From NCBI RefSeq assembly GCF_005938625.1, contig NZ_VCNJ01000056.1, forward strand, positions 1 to 64,000: DNA of 64,000 nucleotides, written 5' to 3'. Below the pieces are notes generated by a model. The model saw nothing but the letters and a program-made list of their open reading frames with translations. It ran no database searches and had not been told where the DNA came from. Origin of the DNA: Pseudomonas fluorescens. GTDB taxonomy: Bacteria; Pseudomonadota; Gammaproteobacteria; Pseudomonadales; Pseudomonadaceae. Below are positions 51,418 through 60,268 of the stretch, one piece after another (the first letter of the stretch is position 1; each line of letters starts with the position of its first letter). Made by a program: the position numbers and the translations under genes.

Positions 51418-54116
51418 GTTGCTGGATCCGCCTGGGCATCGAGCCTACTAACGACGAAACCCTGATTCGCAATGCTTACCGCGCACGTTTGCCAGCGCAT
51501 CACCCGGAGACCGACCCGCAAGGCTTCCAGGCGCTGCGCGCGGCGTACGAAAACGCCCTGCGTCTGGCGCGTGAGGACGAGGAAGAAGAGCCCGAGGACG
51601 AGTACGAGTTTCAAGCCTCAGAACAGACTGTCGTTGAGGTCCCTCCAGTGTTCGGCGATTTTTGCGAGCTGCTGGATGATCCCGCGCGCCGGTTCAATTT
51701 CGCCGCGTGGCAGGCCTTTGTTCGAGGGCTGGATGAGCTGTCGCTGGACGTGCTCGATGAACTCAGCTGGCCGCTGTACCACCGGATGGCCGACGCCGGT
51801 CCGTTGTCGTACCGCTGCGCGAATCTGTTGGCCAAGCGTATGGCCTGGGATCAACAGTTGCTGGATCTGGGTTTCGACGATGCGCATCAGGTGGGCTTCT
51901 TTCTCCAGCGAATCGAATCGCCGGATCCGTTCGATACGGATCTGATGAGCGCATGGTCAGAGGCCGCCCAGACTGAATCGCTGTGGTACGCCCGTAGCCT
52001 CGACTTCATCTTCAACCAGCGTCCACTCCATGAGTTCGCCGACTTCGCCAGTCAGCACACGTGCCTGCCATTGCCAAATGATGCCGCGTTCCTCAAGCGG
52101 CTGCTGGTGCAGTTCACTCAGGCAGGCATCGGCGTGCCGACATTTTTGCAGGGCTGCGTCGAGCAGCAGCTTGCAGCACCGGATGATGTCGACTGGCTTT
52201 ACCTGTTGGCCTGTCAGAGCAGTCTGCTCGGGCGGGACGATCAGGCATTTCCTTGCTGGATCCGGCTGTGGAACGAGCATCGCCATCCGATGGCGGAAAG
52301 TCGTCTGCTGGAGCTGTGCGCCAAGCGCCAACCGACTTTTCTGCCGCTGTTGATTCAGGCGTTCGATCGCCTGCAGGGCATCTCTGGGTGGTCAGACGAT
52401 CTTGCCGATGACTGCCAAGTGTATGGCCGTCCGTCACAACATCCCGAGACGCTGAATCGTTGGCTGGGTGTTGGGCGGTTAAAGCTTGAGGGTCTTGCGC
52501 AAAGCTTTGTCGATTGGCGCATGAGCGGTGATGAGCTGCCATTGCTTGCGCAATTGCTGGGCGAAAATGCCGACAGCCGATTACTGCATCTGTACCGCCA
52601 CGCCTGGGCGCTGCATCGCGGTGATACAGCGTTGTTGCAGCAGATTGTGGATGCACCGCTGCCGATCGATGCCCTCGAAAGCCTGGTGATGAGCGGGTTC
52701 AAATATCAGGCTAGGCAACACCTGCGCTGGCTGGGCGAGGCACCGATTGCGCTGGCCATGAGTGCTTTCAGCGAAGCGGATTCAGGTGCACGGCCATTGC
52801 CGCAGGTGCTGACCGACGGCGAGCCGCACAAGGTCTGTCGGCTGTGGCTGCGTCGCTTGCGGCCTTACAACGACGCTGCGCTGGAACGAATCGCCGAAGC
52901 GTTCAAGTTGGCTGCGCTCAAAGACGACTGCGACTTGTCCGAACTCGATTTGATTCTGCAGTTGAGCCGGCGCGGTATTCAGTTGCCACCGGTCGGGCTG
53001 GGTGAGGCCACCTGGGAGTGGCACGCTCAGACCTTGTTTTTGCTGGCGTTGCTGGACCAGCCCGAACGCTGGCTGCAAATGATTGATGTGCAGTGCCTTG
53101 AACGCCTGCCATTCAATCCGGCTCATCCTTTGAGTCGACTGCAGCCACTGCTGCGGCGCTTGTTGCGCGAGCAAGGCAATTGCAACGGTTTGCTCGGATG
53201 GCTGCAAGGCAATGACCCGGTGCACGGCTTGTTGGTGCAGCAATTGTTCAGCGTACAACAGGCACTCGACAGTGTCCGGTTGCCGGCCAATACCCTGCTT
53301 TACACCTGCCTCGAAAGTGATCGAGCGGCATGTGGCGACGATTTGCTGGGTTTGATGATGTTCTGGGGCGTGCTCTATCACGACCCGAGCCTGAGTGCCG
53401 AGCAGCATCGCGCATTGCTGCAATCGATCGCGGCGATCAGTTGTGAAGACGACTGGTTCGAAGGCTTCCGCGACGGTTTGATCAAAGGCGAACCGGTGTG
53501 GCCGCCGCGCAAAGTGCTGACGGATTTTGGCGTCGACAAACTGCTGGCGTATGAAGCGCTGGATGCGCTCAAGGGCTTGATTCGTTATGGCGCTGCCGGC
53601 GTGCCGAAAACCCGGGTCCTGCGGCAGTTGCAACAGGGCAAGGACGATTTGCAGAACAGCGTCGGCCTGCGCCTGGCCTTGTGCGCGTTATTGTCCTGGT
53701 CGGAACGATTACTGCTGGCGAAAAGCGATGTTCAGCCGGTACCGGCGACAGCGATCTGGCGCTTGGGATCGCGGTTGGGGCGCAAGGCTTTTATCGCTCA
53801 GGTCTTGGGGTGTGTGGTGATTGCGCCAGTGGCAGGGTTGATCAGTGGCACCACGGGCGCAGGCATTCTTATCCTGCTATTGGGCGTGCTGCTGGTGTTC
53901 GGCGCCATTCTGCGTCGATTGCACGACATGGGCAGAGGCATTCCGACGTTGTTGATCTTCATGGCGCTGACGCCGTTTTTGCCATTCCTGCCGTTGGTGT
54001 TGTTCGGGCTTGCCGGTGACAAGTTGCCCAACCGCTATGGTGTGCCGCCGGACAGCGGCGATACCGAGATGCTGTCGGGCGGCCTGCAGGCTGCATTGCG
54101 GCGACTCAACGGCTAG
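51414..54116 (+). CDS. Giant J-domain protein with C-terminal DUF805-like membrane domain
   Basis: The 900-residue protein begins with a J domain (residues 1-55: CWIRLGIEPTNDETLIRNAY, GFQALRAAYENALRLARE). The HPD motif is altered to His30-Pro31-Glu32. A long helical repeat-like middle (about 80-770) has no recognisable family. At about 780-885 there is a DUF805-type membrane domain (RLGRKAFIAQVLG, then hydrophobic segments, RRLHDMGRGIP). E. coli DjlB/DjlC are related by J domain and neighbours, but I recall them as shorter. DUF1266 overlaps its start and an HscC-type Hsp70 converges on its end. Probably a membrane-anchored co-chaperone. Confidence 0.8.
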   Translation: MSCWIRLGIEPTNDETLIRNAYRARLPAHHPETDPQGFQALRAAYENALRLAREDEEEEPEDEYEFQASEQTVVEVPPVFGDFCELLDDPARRFNFAAWQAFVRGLDELSLDVLDELSWPLYHRMADAGPLSYRCANLLAKRMAWDQQLLDLGFDDAHQVGFFLQRIESPDPFDTDLMSAWSEAAQTESLWYARSLDFIFNQRPLHEFADFASQHTCLPLPNDAAFLKRLLVQFTQAGIGVPTFLQGCVEQQLAAPDDVDWLYLLACQSSLLGRDDQAFPCWIRLWNEHRHPMAESRLLELCAKRQPTFLPLLIQAFDRLQGISGWSDDLADDCQVYGRPSQHPETLNRWLGVGRLKLEGLAQSFVDWRMSGDELPLLAQLLGENADSRLLHLYRHAWALHRGDTALLQQIVDAPLPIDALESLVMSGFKYQARQHLRWLGEAPIALAMSAFSEADSGARPLPQVLTDGEPHKVCRLWLRRLRPYNDAALERIAEAFKLAALKDDCDLSELDLILQLSRRGIQLPPVGLGEATWEWHAQTLFLLALLDQPERWLQMIDVQCLERLPFNPAHPLSRLQPLLRRLLREQGNCNGLLGWLQGNDPVHGLLVQQLFSVQQALDSVRLPANTLLYTCLESDRAACGDDLLGLMMFWGVLYHDPSLSAEQHRALLQSIAAISCEDDWFEGFRDGLIKGEPVWPPRKVLTDFGVDKLLAYEALDALKGLIRYGAAGVPKTRVLRQLQQGKDDLQNSVGLRLALCALLSWSERLLLAKSDVQPVPATAIWRLGSRLGRKAFIAQVLGCVVIAPVAGLISGTTGAGILILLLGVLLVFGAILRRLHDMGRGIPTLLIFMALTPFLPFLPLVLFGLAGDKLPNRYGVPPDSGDTEMLSGGLQAALRRLNG

Positions 54117-55804
54117 AGGCGCAGTTGATCCAGCGCCTTGTTCAGCTCTGAGCGATGGCTGGCAATCTCCGAGGGTTGCTGGCCGGCGAGCACGGTAGTG
54201 AAGTTGTGCAGCCACTCGGCAATGTGCTCGCGTTGCGTGCCGAGGCTCTGCATCCATGCCCGCTCCAGACGAGCCAGCAATGTGCGGTTGGGCAGTGCGT
54301 CGCGTGGATGGACCTTCAGCGTCGACAGCCGGTTATGGCTGTCGCGGCGCGCTTGCTCATCCAAACCCGTGGGGCTGCGGTCGATGCTGTGACTGTGGCG
54401 CTCGCCGGTTTCGAGCAGGGTGACGTCCACCTCGAGCAAACCGTTGATGTCATAACTGAAGCGTACATCCAGCGCCTGGATGTGCGCGGTGGGCGTCAAG
54501 GTGACATCGAAAGCATCAATCAGAATGTTGTCGCACACCCACGGCCGCTCACCCTGATAGACCGCGATGCGCAGCAGCGCCTGCTGAGGATGGGTGGTGT
54601 AATAGCGTTCCACCCGTGACGTCGGGATGATGGTGTTACGTTCGATGATCGGCGAAAACGCTCCGTCGATGTCTTTGCCGCGGATGGTCTCGATACCCAG
54701 CGTGTACGGGCAGACATCCGTCAGAATCAACTCCTCAACCGCCCCGTCACGTGCTTTGCACGCCGCTTGCGTCGCCGCCCCCAGCGCAACAATGGTATCC
54801 GGATCAAGATGCCGGTAAGGCAGGCGCCCGAACAGCGTCGCGACCATCTGCTGCACCGCCGGCATGCGCGTGGCGCCGCCGACCAGCACCAGGCTGTCGA
54901 GGTCGCGAGGTTTGAGGCGAGCGTCGCGCAGGGCTTGTTCGATCGGCGCGCGCAAACGGGCCAGCAGCGGCTCCCAGATTTTCACCGCAGCCGTTTCGTC
55001 CAGCGACCATTCGAGCGTCTTGTCGCCATGGCTCCAGCTCAGAGGCTGAACACCTTCAGCGAGTTTGCATTTCAGTTGCTCCAGCGCGTCGCCGAGGCTG
55101 GCCATGCTTTGCGCATCGACCATGGCCGGGGTCAGTTGCCAGTGCTTCAGGCAGGCGTGCAACAGTGCGGCCGTGAAGTCTTCGCCGCCGAGAAAGTTGT
55201 CGCCGGTGGAGGCGTGCACTTCGATCAGCGGCAAAGCGTATTCCAGCACCGTAACGTCGAAGGTGCCGCCGCCGAGATCGAAGATCAGCGTGCGTTCGAA
55301 TTTCTGCTCATGCAGCCCGTAAGCCATGGCGGCAGCGGTCGGCTCGTTGATCAGGCGTGTCACCGAGAGCCCGGCCAGTTCGGCGGCAAACAGCGTGCGT
55401 TTGCGTTGTTCGTCACTGAAATACGCCGGCACGGAAATCACCGCCTCCGACACCGGGTAGCCGAGAAAGGCCTCGGCGTCCTGCTTGAGTGAGCCGAGCA
55501 CCAGCGCTGACAATTCTTCCGGACTGAACTGACGTGCACCGAGCTGAACTTGTTTATCGCTGCCCATGAAGCGCTTGAACGCTGCAGCGCTGCGTTCCGG
55601 GTGCGTAGTGAGGCGGGCGCGGGCGGCTTTGCCGACCAGAATCGTGTCGTCTTCATCGAGGCTGATCACCGATGGCGTCAGCACATCGCCCAGAGCGTTG
55701 GGAATCAGGCGGGCCTGACCGTCCTGCCAGACGGCGATCAGACTGTTGGTGGTGCCAAGGTCGATGCCCAGCAGAGCCGGGCGGGGGAGGGATGCATCCT
55801 GCAT
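54113..55804 (-). CDS. hscC: HscC-type Hsp70 chaperone
   Basis: A 563-residue Hsp70 with an actin-like ATPase: phosphate 1 LGIDLGTTNSLIAVW, EPTAAAMAYGLHE, phosphate 2 DLGGGTFDVTVLEY and VLVGGATRMPAVQQM. A substrate-binding domain is at about 370-500. It is shorter than DnaK and lacks most of the C-terminal lid and the EEVD-like tail, as E. coli HscC (about 556 residues) does. In E. coli, DjlC stimulates HscC; here the J-protein gene converges on it, and the stop codons share the palindrome CTAG. Confidence 0.9.
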   Translation of the reverse strand: MQDASLPRPALLGIDLGTTNSLIAVWQDGQARLIPNALGDVLTPSVISLDEDDTILVGKAARARLTTHPERSAAAFKRFMGSDKQVQLGARQFSPEELSALVLGSLKQDAEAFLGYPVSEAVISVPAYFSDEQRKRTLFAAELAGLSVTRLINEPTAAAMAYGLHEQKFERTLIFDLGGGTFDVTVLEYALPLIEVHASTGDNFLGGEDFTAALLHACLKHWQLTPAMVDAQSMASLGDALEQLKCKLAEGVQPLSWSHGDKTLEWSLDETAAVKIWEPLLARLRAPIEQALRDARLKPRDLDSLVLVGGATRMPAVQQMVATLFGRLPYRHLDPDTIVALGAATQAACKARDGAVEELILTDVCPYTLGIETIRGKDIDGAFSPIIERNTIIPTSRVERYYTTHPQQALLRIAVYQGERPWVCDNILIDAFDVTLTPTAHIQALDVRFSYDINGLLEVDVTLLETGERHSHSIDRSPTGLDEQARRDSHNRLSTLKVHPRDALPNRTLLARLERAWMQSLGTQREHIAEWLHNFTTVLAGQQPSEIASHRSELNKALDQLRL

Positions 55805-55890
55805 GACAGATCTCGAAACGGCGCAAAAACCGCGACCCTACAGGTTGCCGCAAACCGTGGCAATTGCGCTTCTGTTGCAACGTGCAGCGG

Positions 55891-58800
55891 TTAGGGCAGG
55901 AGCTTTTTCAGATCCTCCAGCGCAACCGGTCGACTGTGCAGATAACCCTGATACAAATGGCAGCCCAAACCTTGCAGGAACGCCAGTTGTTCGGGGGTTT
56001 CCACACCTTCGGCAATCACCTCCAGCTCAAGACTGCGCGCCATGGCGACAATCGCGCGAATGATCTCGGCATCGTTCGGGTCGGTCGTCGCATCACGAAT
56101 AAACGACTGATCGATTTTCAGCGTGTCCACCGGCAGCCGCTTGAGATAAGTCAGTGACGAATAACCGGTGCCGAAGTCATCCATTGCAAAGCTCACGCCG
56201 AGCTTTTTCAGGCGGCGCATTTTGCTGATGGTGTCTTCCAGATTCTGGATCACGATGCCTTCGGTGATTTCCAGTTTCAGCAGCGAGCAGGGCAGGCCAT
56301 GGCTGCTCATGCTGTGCTCGATGCGCTCGACGAAATCGTTCTGGCGGAACTGTCGCGGGCTGATGTTCACGCACAGGCTGAAATTCAGCGGGTCGACCCG
56401 TTTCTGCGCGATCAGTTGTTTGAAGGCATTGCAGGCTTCGTCGAGGATCCAAGTGCCGACTTCGAGAATCAGGCCGCTGTCCTCCAGCACTTTGATGAAC
56501 TCGGTAGGCGACTGCGCGCCCAGCTCCGGGTGATTCCAGCGCACCAGCGCTTCGGCACCGATGATGCGATTGTCGCGGGCATCCACCTGCGGCTGAAAGT
56601 GCACGTTGAATTCACCGCGCGACAGCGCCAGGCGCAAGTCGGTCTCCATGCGCAAACGTTCGCTGGCGGCTTTCTGCATGGTGTTGTGATACATCTGCGT
56701 GGTGTTGCGCCCGGAATCCTTGGCCCGGTACAGGGCAATGTCGGCGCGCTTGAGCAGGTCAGTCGGGGTCGAGCCGTGATCGGGAATCAGTGCCACACCA
56801 ATACTCGGGGTCACTTGCAGACGCTGGCCGTCGAGGAACATTGGTTCCGAGAGCAATTCGCGCAGGGTGTCGGCCAGATTGCGCACCTGCACGCTGACTT
56901 CGTTACGCGAACCTTCGAGCCCGCTGAGCAATACCACAAACTCATCGCCACCGAGGCGCGCGACCGTGTCTTCCATGCGCACGCTGGCTTCGAGCCGCGC
57001 GGTGATGATCTTCAGCACCGTGTCCCCGACCGGATGCCCGAGCGAGTCGTTGATGTGCTTGAAGTGATCGAGATCGAGAAACAGCAAGGCGCCGCGCAGA
57101 TTGTGGCGCTTGAGCAGGGCGATCTGCTGGCTCAGACGATCCATCAGCAAGGCGCGGTTAGGCAGGTTGGTCAATGGGTCGTGGTAGGCCAGATGGCGAA
57201 TCTGCGCTTCGGCGTTTTTCAGCAGGCTGACGTCCCGCGCGGTCAGCAGCAGGCACGCGGTTTCATTGAGCGTGATCGGCTCGACCGAGACTTCCACCGT
57301 CAGCATCTCCCCGCGCTTGTTGCGCCCGAGCATTTCCTGATGGTGCACGCGGCCCTTGATCTGCAGTTCGGCCAGTAGCGCCGAACGTTGTTTTTCCTCG
57401 GCCCAGATACCGACCTGATAAACCGTTTTGCCCACGACCTCTTCAGCGCGGTAGCCAGTGAGACGGCAGAAACCGTCGTTGACCTCAAGATAACGTCCGG
57501 TGTCGCGCTCGGTGATGGTGATCGCGTCGGGGCTGGAGTGGAACGCCTTGGCGAATTTCTCTTCACTGGCTTTCAGCGCCGCTTCCGAGCGCTGCTGCTG
57601 GGTAATGTCGCGCAGAGTGGTGACGATGCAGGGTTGATCGCCGACGCTGATCTGCCGACTGGAAATCACGCAGGTCAGCGACTGGCCGTCCTTGTGCTGA
57701 ACGATGATCGCGACGTTGCTCAAACCTTGTTCGCGAATCACCCGTTCAATGCGTTGCAGGCTTTTCGCCGAGGCGTCCCACAGGCCGATTTCTTCGGCGG
57801 TGTGGCCGATGACATCGGCGGCGCTCCAGCCGAAGGTTTGGGTAAAGCTGTTATTGATTTCGATGAACTGGCCACTGTCCTGGCGAGTCACGCAGATCGG
57901 GTCGGGGCTGACCTGGAACAGCGTGGCGAATTTCTCTTCCGAGGCCACCAGCCGCTGTTCACGTTCGACCTGATCGGTGATGTCGAGCAACGTGCCGGCC
58001 ATACGCAACGGCGCGCCATTGTCGTCACGGTAGAGGCGGGCGCGGCTTTCCAGATAGCGCGAGCTGCCGTCCGGCAATTGCACGCGATAGGTCAGTTGAT
58101 AGTTGCCCGCCGGGCCTTCGCGCAGGCTGCGGTAGGCGTCGCGCATGCTGTCGCGCTCTTCGCCGGGCACGCCCTCGAAAAACTCATCGAATGATTCATG
58201 AAATGGTTTGGGTTCCAGGCCGTGCAATTGCGCCGCCCGGGCGGAGCCGTAGAGCATGCCGCTGGGGATGTGCCAGTCCCACGTGCCGAGCTGTGCCGAG
58301 TCCAGCGCCAGATCGAGGCGTTCCTGGCTGTCCTTCAAGGCGTGTTCGGCAGCTTTGCGTTCAGTGGTGTCGAGGAACGTGCTGAGCAGATACGGCTGAC
58401 CTTCAAGTTCGACTTTCTGCGCACTGAGAATGCCGTCGTGAATCTGCCCGTTACTGGCGCGAAACTGCACCTCCATGCTGATCAATTCGCCCTTGGTGTT
58501 GGTTTTCTTGACCAGTTCGGCGCGTTGCTCCGGATGCACCCACAAACCCAGTTCCAGGGTGGTGCGGCCGATGGCGCTCTGCACTGGCCAGCCGAACAGG
58601 CTTTCGAAATACTGGTTGGCCTCACTGATCAGGCCGTCTTCCTGACGGGTCAGCAGGACCATGTTCGGGCATAGGTGAAAAAGTGTCGCGAAACGTTTCT
58701 CCGAACTGCTCAGGGCCTGTTCGCGTTGGCGCTGGTGGGTGATCTCACGAATCACCCCGATCATTCGGGGGCGGCCGTTTTTATCCGGCAGCAGGCTGCC

Positions 58801-59169
58801 GCTGATCTCCAGCCAGTGCAGGCTGCCGTCAGGCCAGCGGATGCGGTGGTGCATCGCTTGTTCCAGCGGCGCCCCGGCAATCACCGCGTGGAAGGCGCGG
58901 ACGGTTTTTGCGCGGTCTTCCGGCGGCAGCAGGTCGAGGTATTCCAGATCTTCGGGCAGCGGTTGCCGTGGATCGAAGCCGAACAAGGCCTGGGTGCCGC
59001 GTGACCAACTGATCTGCCCACGCTCGATGTCCCAATACCAGGCGCCGAGCCGTGCGCCGTTGAGTGCAGCCAATAATTGCGGCGCACTCTCCCAGCTCTG
59101 CTCGGAATGACGCGGGTCAATCGCCTGGATACGCGGCATCGGCGGAATTCGGTCAACAGATTTCGGCAT
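55891..59169 (-). CDS. Five-PAS GGDEF-EAL cyclic-di-GMP protein
   Basis: A 1092-residue soluble sensor with no clear membrane segment. Five PAS domains in series lie at about 20-635 (LVLLTRQ, WDWHIPSGMLYGSARA, CVTRQDSGQFIEINNSF, ITERDTGRYLEVNDGFCRLT). The GGDEF domain has an intact catalytic GGDEF at about 737-741 (RLGGDEFVVLLSG). The EAL domain has intact GAEALVRW (Leu near 873), FAMDDFGTGYSS and EVIAEGVETPEQ. It could make or break c-di-GMP; which prevails is unknown. The start may be 59169 or 59139. A LysR gene follows upstream on the same strand. Confidence 0.9.
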   Translation of the reverse strand: MPKSVDRIPPMPRIQAIDPRHSEQSWESAPQLLAALNGARLGAWYWDIERGQISWSRGTQALFGFDPRQPLPEDLEYLDLLPPEDRAKTVRAFHAVIAGAPLEQAMHHRIRWPDGSLHWLEISGSLLPDKNGRPRMIGVIREITHQRQREQALSSSEKRFATLFHLCPNMVLLTRQEDGLISEANQYFESLFGWPVQSAIGRTTLELGLWVHPEQRAELVKKTNTKGELISMEVQFRASNGQIHDGILSAQKVELEGQPYLLSTFLDTTERKAAEHALKDSQERLDLALDSAQLGTWDWHIPSGMLYGSARAAQLHGLEPKPFHESFDEFFEGVPGEERDSMRDAYRSLREGPAGNYQLTYRVQLPDGSSRYLESRARLYRDDNGAPLRMAGTLLDITDQVEREQRLVASEEKFATLFQVSPDPICVTRQDSGQFIEINNSFTQTFGWSAADVIGHTAEEIGLWDASAKSLQRIERVIREQGLSNVAIIVQHKDGQSLTCVISSRQISVGDQPCIVTTLRDITQQQRSEAALKASEEKFAKAFHSSPDAITITERDTGRYLEVNDGFCRLTGYRAEEVVGKTVYQVGIWAEEKQRSALLAELQIKGRVHHQEMLGRNKRGEMLTVEVSVEPITLNETACLLLTARDVSLLKNAEAQIRHLAYHDPLTNLPNRALLMDRLSQQIALLKRHNLRGALLFLDLDHFKHINDSLGHPVGDTVLKIITARLEASVRMEDTVARLGGDEFVVLLSGLEGSRNEVSVQVRNLADTLRELLSEPMFLDGQRLQVTPSIGVALIPDHGSTPTDLLKRADIALYRAKDSGRNTTQMYHNTMQKAASERLRMETDLRLALSRGEFNVHFQPQVDARDNRIIGAEALVRWNHPELGAQSPTEFIKVLEDSGLILEVGTWILDEACNAFKQLIAQKRVDPLNFSLCVNISPRQFRQNDFVERIEHSMSSHGLPCSLLKLEITEGIVIQNLEDTISKMRRLKKLGVSFAMDDFGTGYSSLTYLKRLPVDTLKIDQSFIRDATTDPNDAEIIRAIVAMARSLELEVIAEGVETPEQLAFLQGLGCHLYQGYLHSRPVALEDLKKLLP

Positions 59170-59243
59170 TGTGGACAGGCCTTGAGCTGATGGTGGCGTT
59201 AGGCACAGGGGCAGCGGCTCTATAGGAGTAGCACAAGTTGGCC

Positions 59244-60128
59244 TCAAGTCCCTGGCAGATCGATTTGTGCATCCAGCAATGCCATAAAGGCTCTTGCCGC
59301 ATTCGATAGCGTCCGTTCGGTGTGCACGATATAGCCTAGCTGGCGACTGAGCTGTATGCCCGGCAATACGATGCTCGCCACCTGCTCATCGAGCATGGTC
59401 CGAGGCAAAACACTCCAGGCCAGGCCGATCGAGACCATCATTTTGATGGTTTCCAGATAGTTGGTGCTCATGGCGATGTTCGGCGTCAGGCCTTGGGCCT
59501 CGAATAAACGTTGGACAATGTGGTGAGTGAAGGTGTTGCCACCGGGAAAAACCGCCGGATGACCGGCAATGTCCGCCAGACTGACGGCGCCGTTATTGAT
59601 CAGCGAGTGCTCCGGGGCAACCACGAAATCCAGTGGGTCGTCCCACACCGGCGTGGCTTTGACCAGTGCGTGAGGCTCCGGCGCGAGGGTGATCACCGCC
59701 AGTTCCGCGCGGCCGTGGAGAATTTCTTCGTAGGCCACTTCCGAATCGAGGAACTGAATATCCAGCGCAACCTGTGGGTAACGGCGGGTGAATTCCCTCA
59801 AGAGTGGCGGCAAACGGTGCAAGCCGATGTGGTGACTGGTGGCCAGGGTCAGGCGCCCGCTGACTTCACCGGTCAGATTGGTCAGGGCGCGGCGGGTGTC
59901 ATCCAGCACATTGAGAATCTGATAAGCCCGCGGCAGCAGGGCGCGGCCAGCCTCGGTCAGACCGACTTCACGACCCAGTCGGTCAAACAGGCGCACCTTC
60001 AATTGTTGCTCCAGCCCGGCGATGCGTTTGCTGATCGCCGGTTGCGTCAGGTGCAAGCGTTCGCCCGCGCCGGAGAAGCTGCCGGTCTCGGCAATCGCGA
60101 TAAAAGCGTTGAGGTTGGCCAGATCCAT
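59244..60128 (-). CDS. LysR-family regulator divergent from leuC
   Basis: A 294-residue LysR regulator. The HTH lies at the N terminus (LNAFIAIAETGSFSGAGERL, TQPAISKRIAGLEQQLKVRL) and the effector domain from about 90. It is divergent from leuC with 140 bases between, a layout in which LysR proteins often control the opposite gene. That it regulates leuCD is inference; the effector is unknown. Confidence 0.9.
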   Translation of the reverse strand: MDLANLNAFIAIAETGSFSGAGERLHLTQPAISKRIAGLEQQLKVRLFDRLGREVGLTEAGRALLPRAYQILNVLDDTRRALTNLTGEVSGRLTLATSHHIGLHRLPPLLREFTRRYPQVALDIQFLDSEVAYEEILHGRAELAVITLAPEPHALVKATPVWDDPLDFVVAPEHSLINNGAVSLADIAGHPAVFPGGNTFTHHIVQRLFEAQGLTPNIAMSTNYLETIKMMVSIGLAWSVLPRTMLDEQVASIVLPGIQLSRQLGYIVHTERTLSNAARAFMALLDAQIDLPGT

Positions 60129-60268
60129 GTTCGTATTCCAGTTGGTTATCCAAAGCATAAAAAATATGAATTTGAGTTATTTAATCTAACCCCATAGGAT
60201 CGGCCTCACAAGCCAAAGGGTTATTGATAAGCCCAGGGCATAGAAACAAGCTGATGAGGAACCGTCTG

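Noticed and set aside
54767..55492. A plus-strand open frame opposite hscC
   Set aside because: Arg/Gln-rich shadow with no motif, whereas the minus strand encodes all Hsp70 phosphate motifs.
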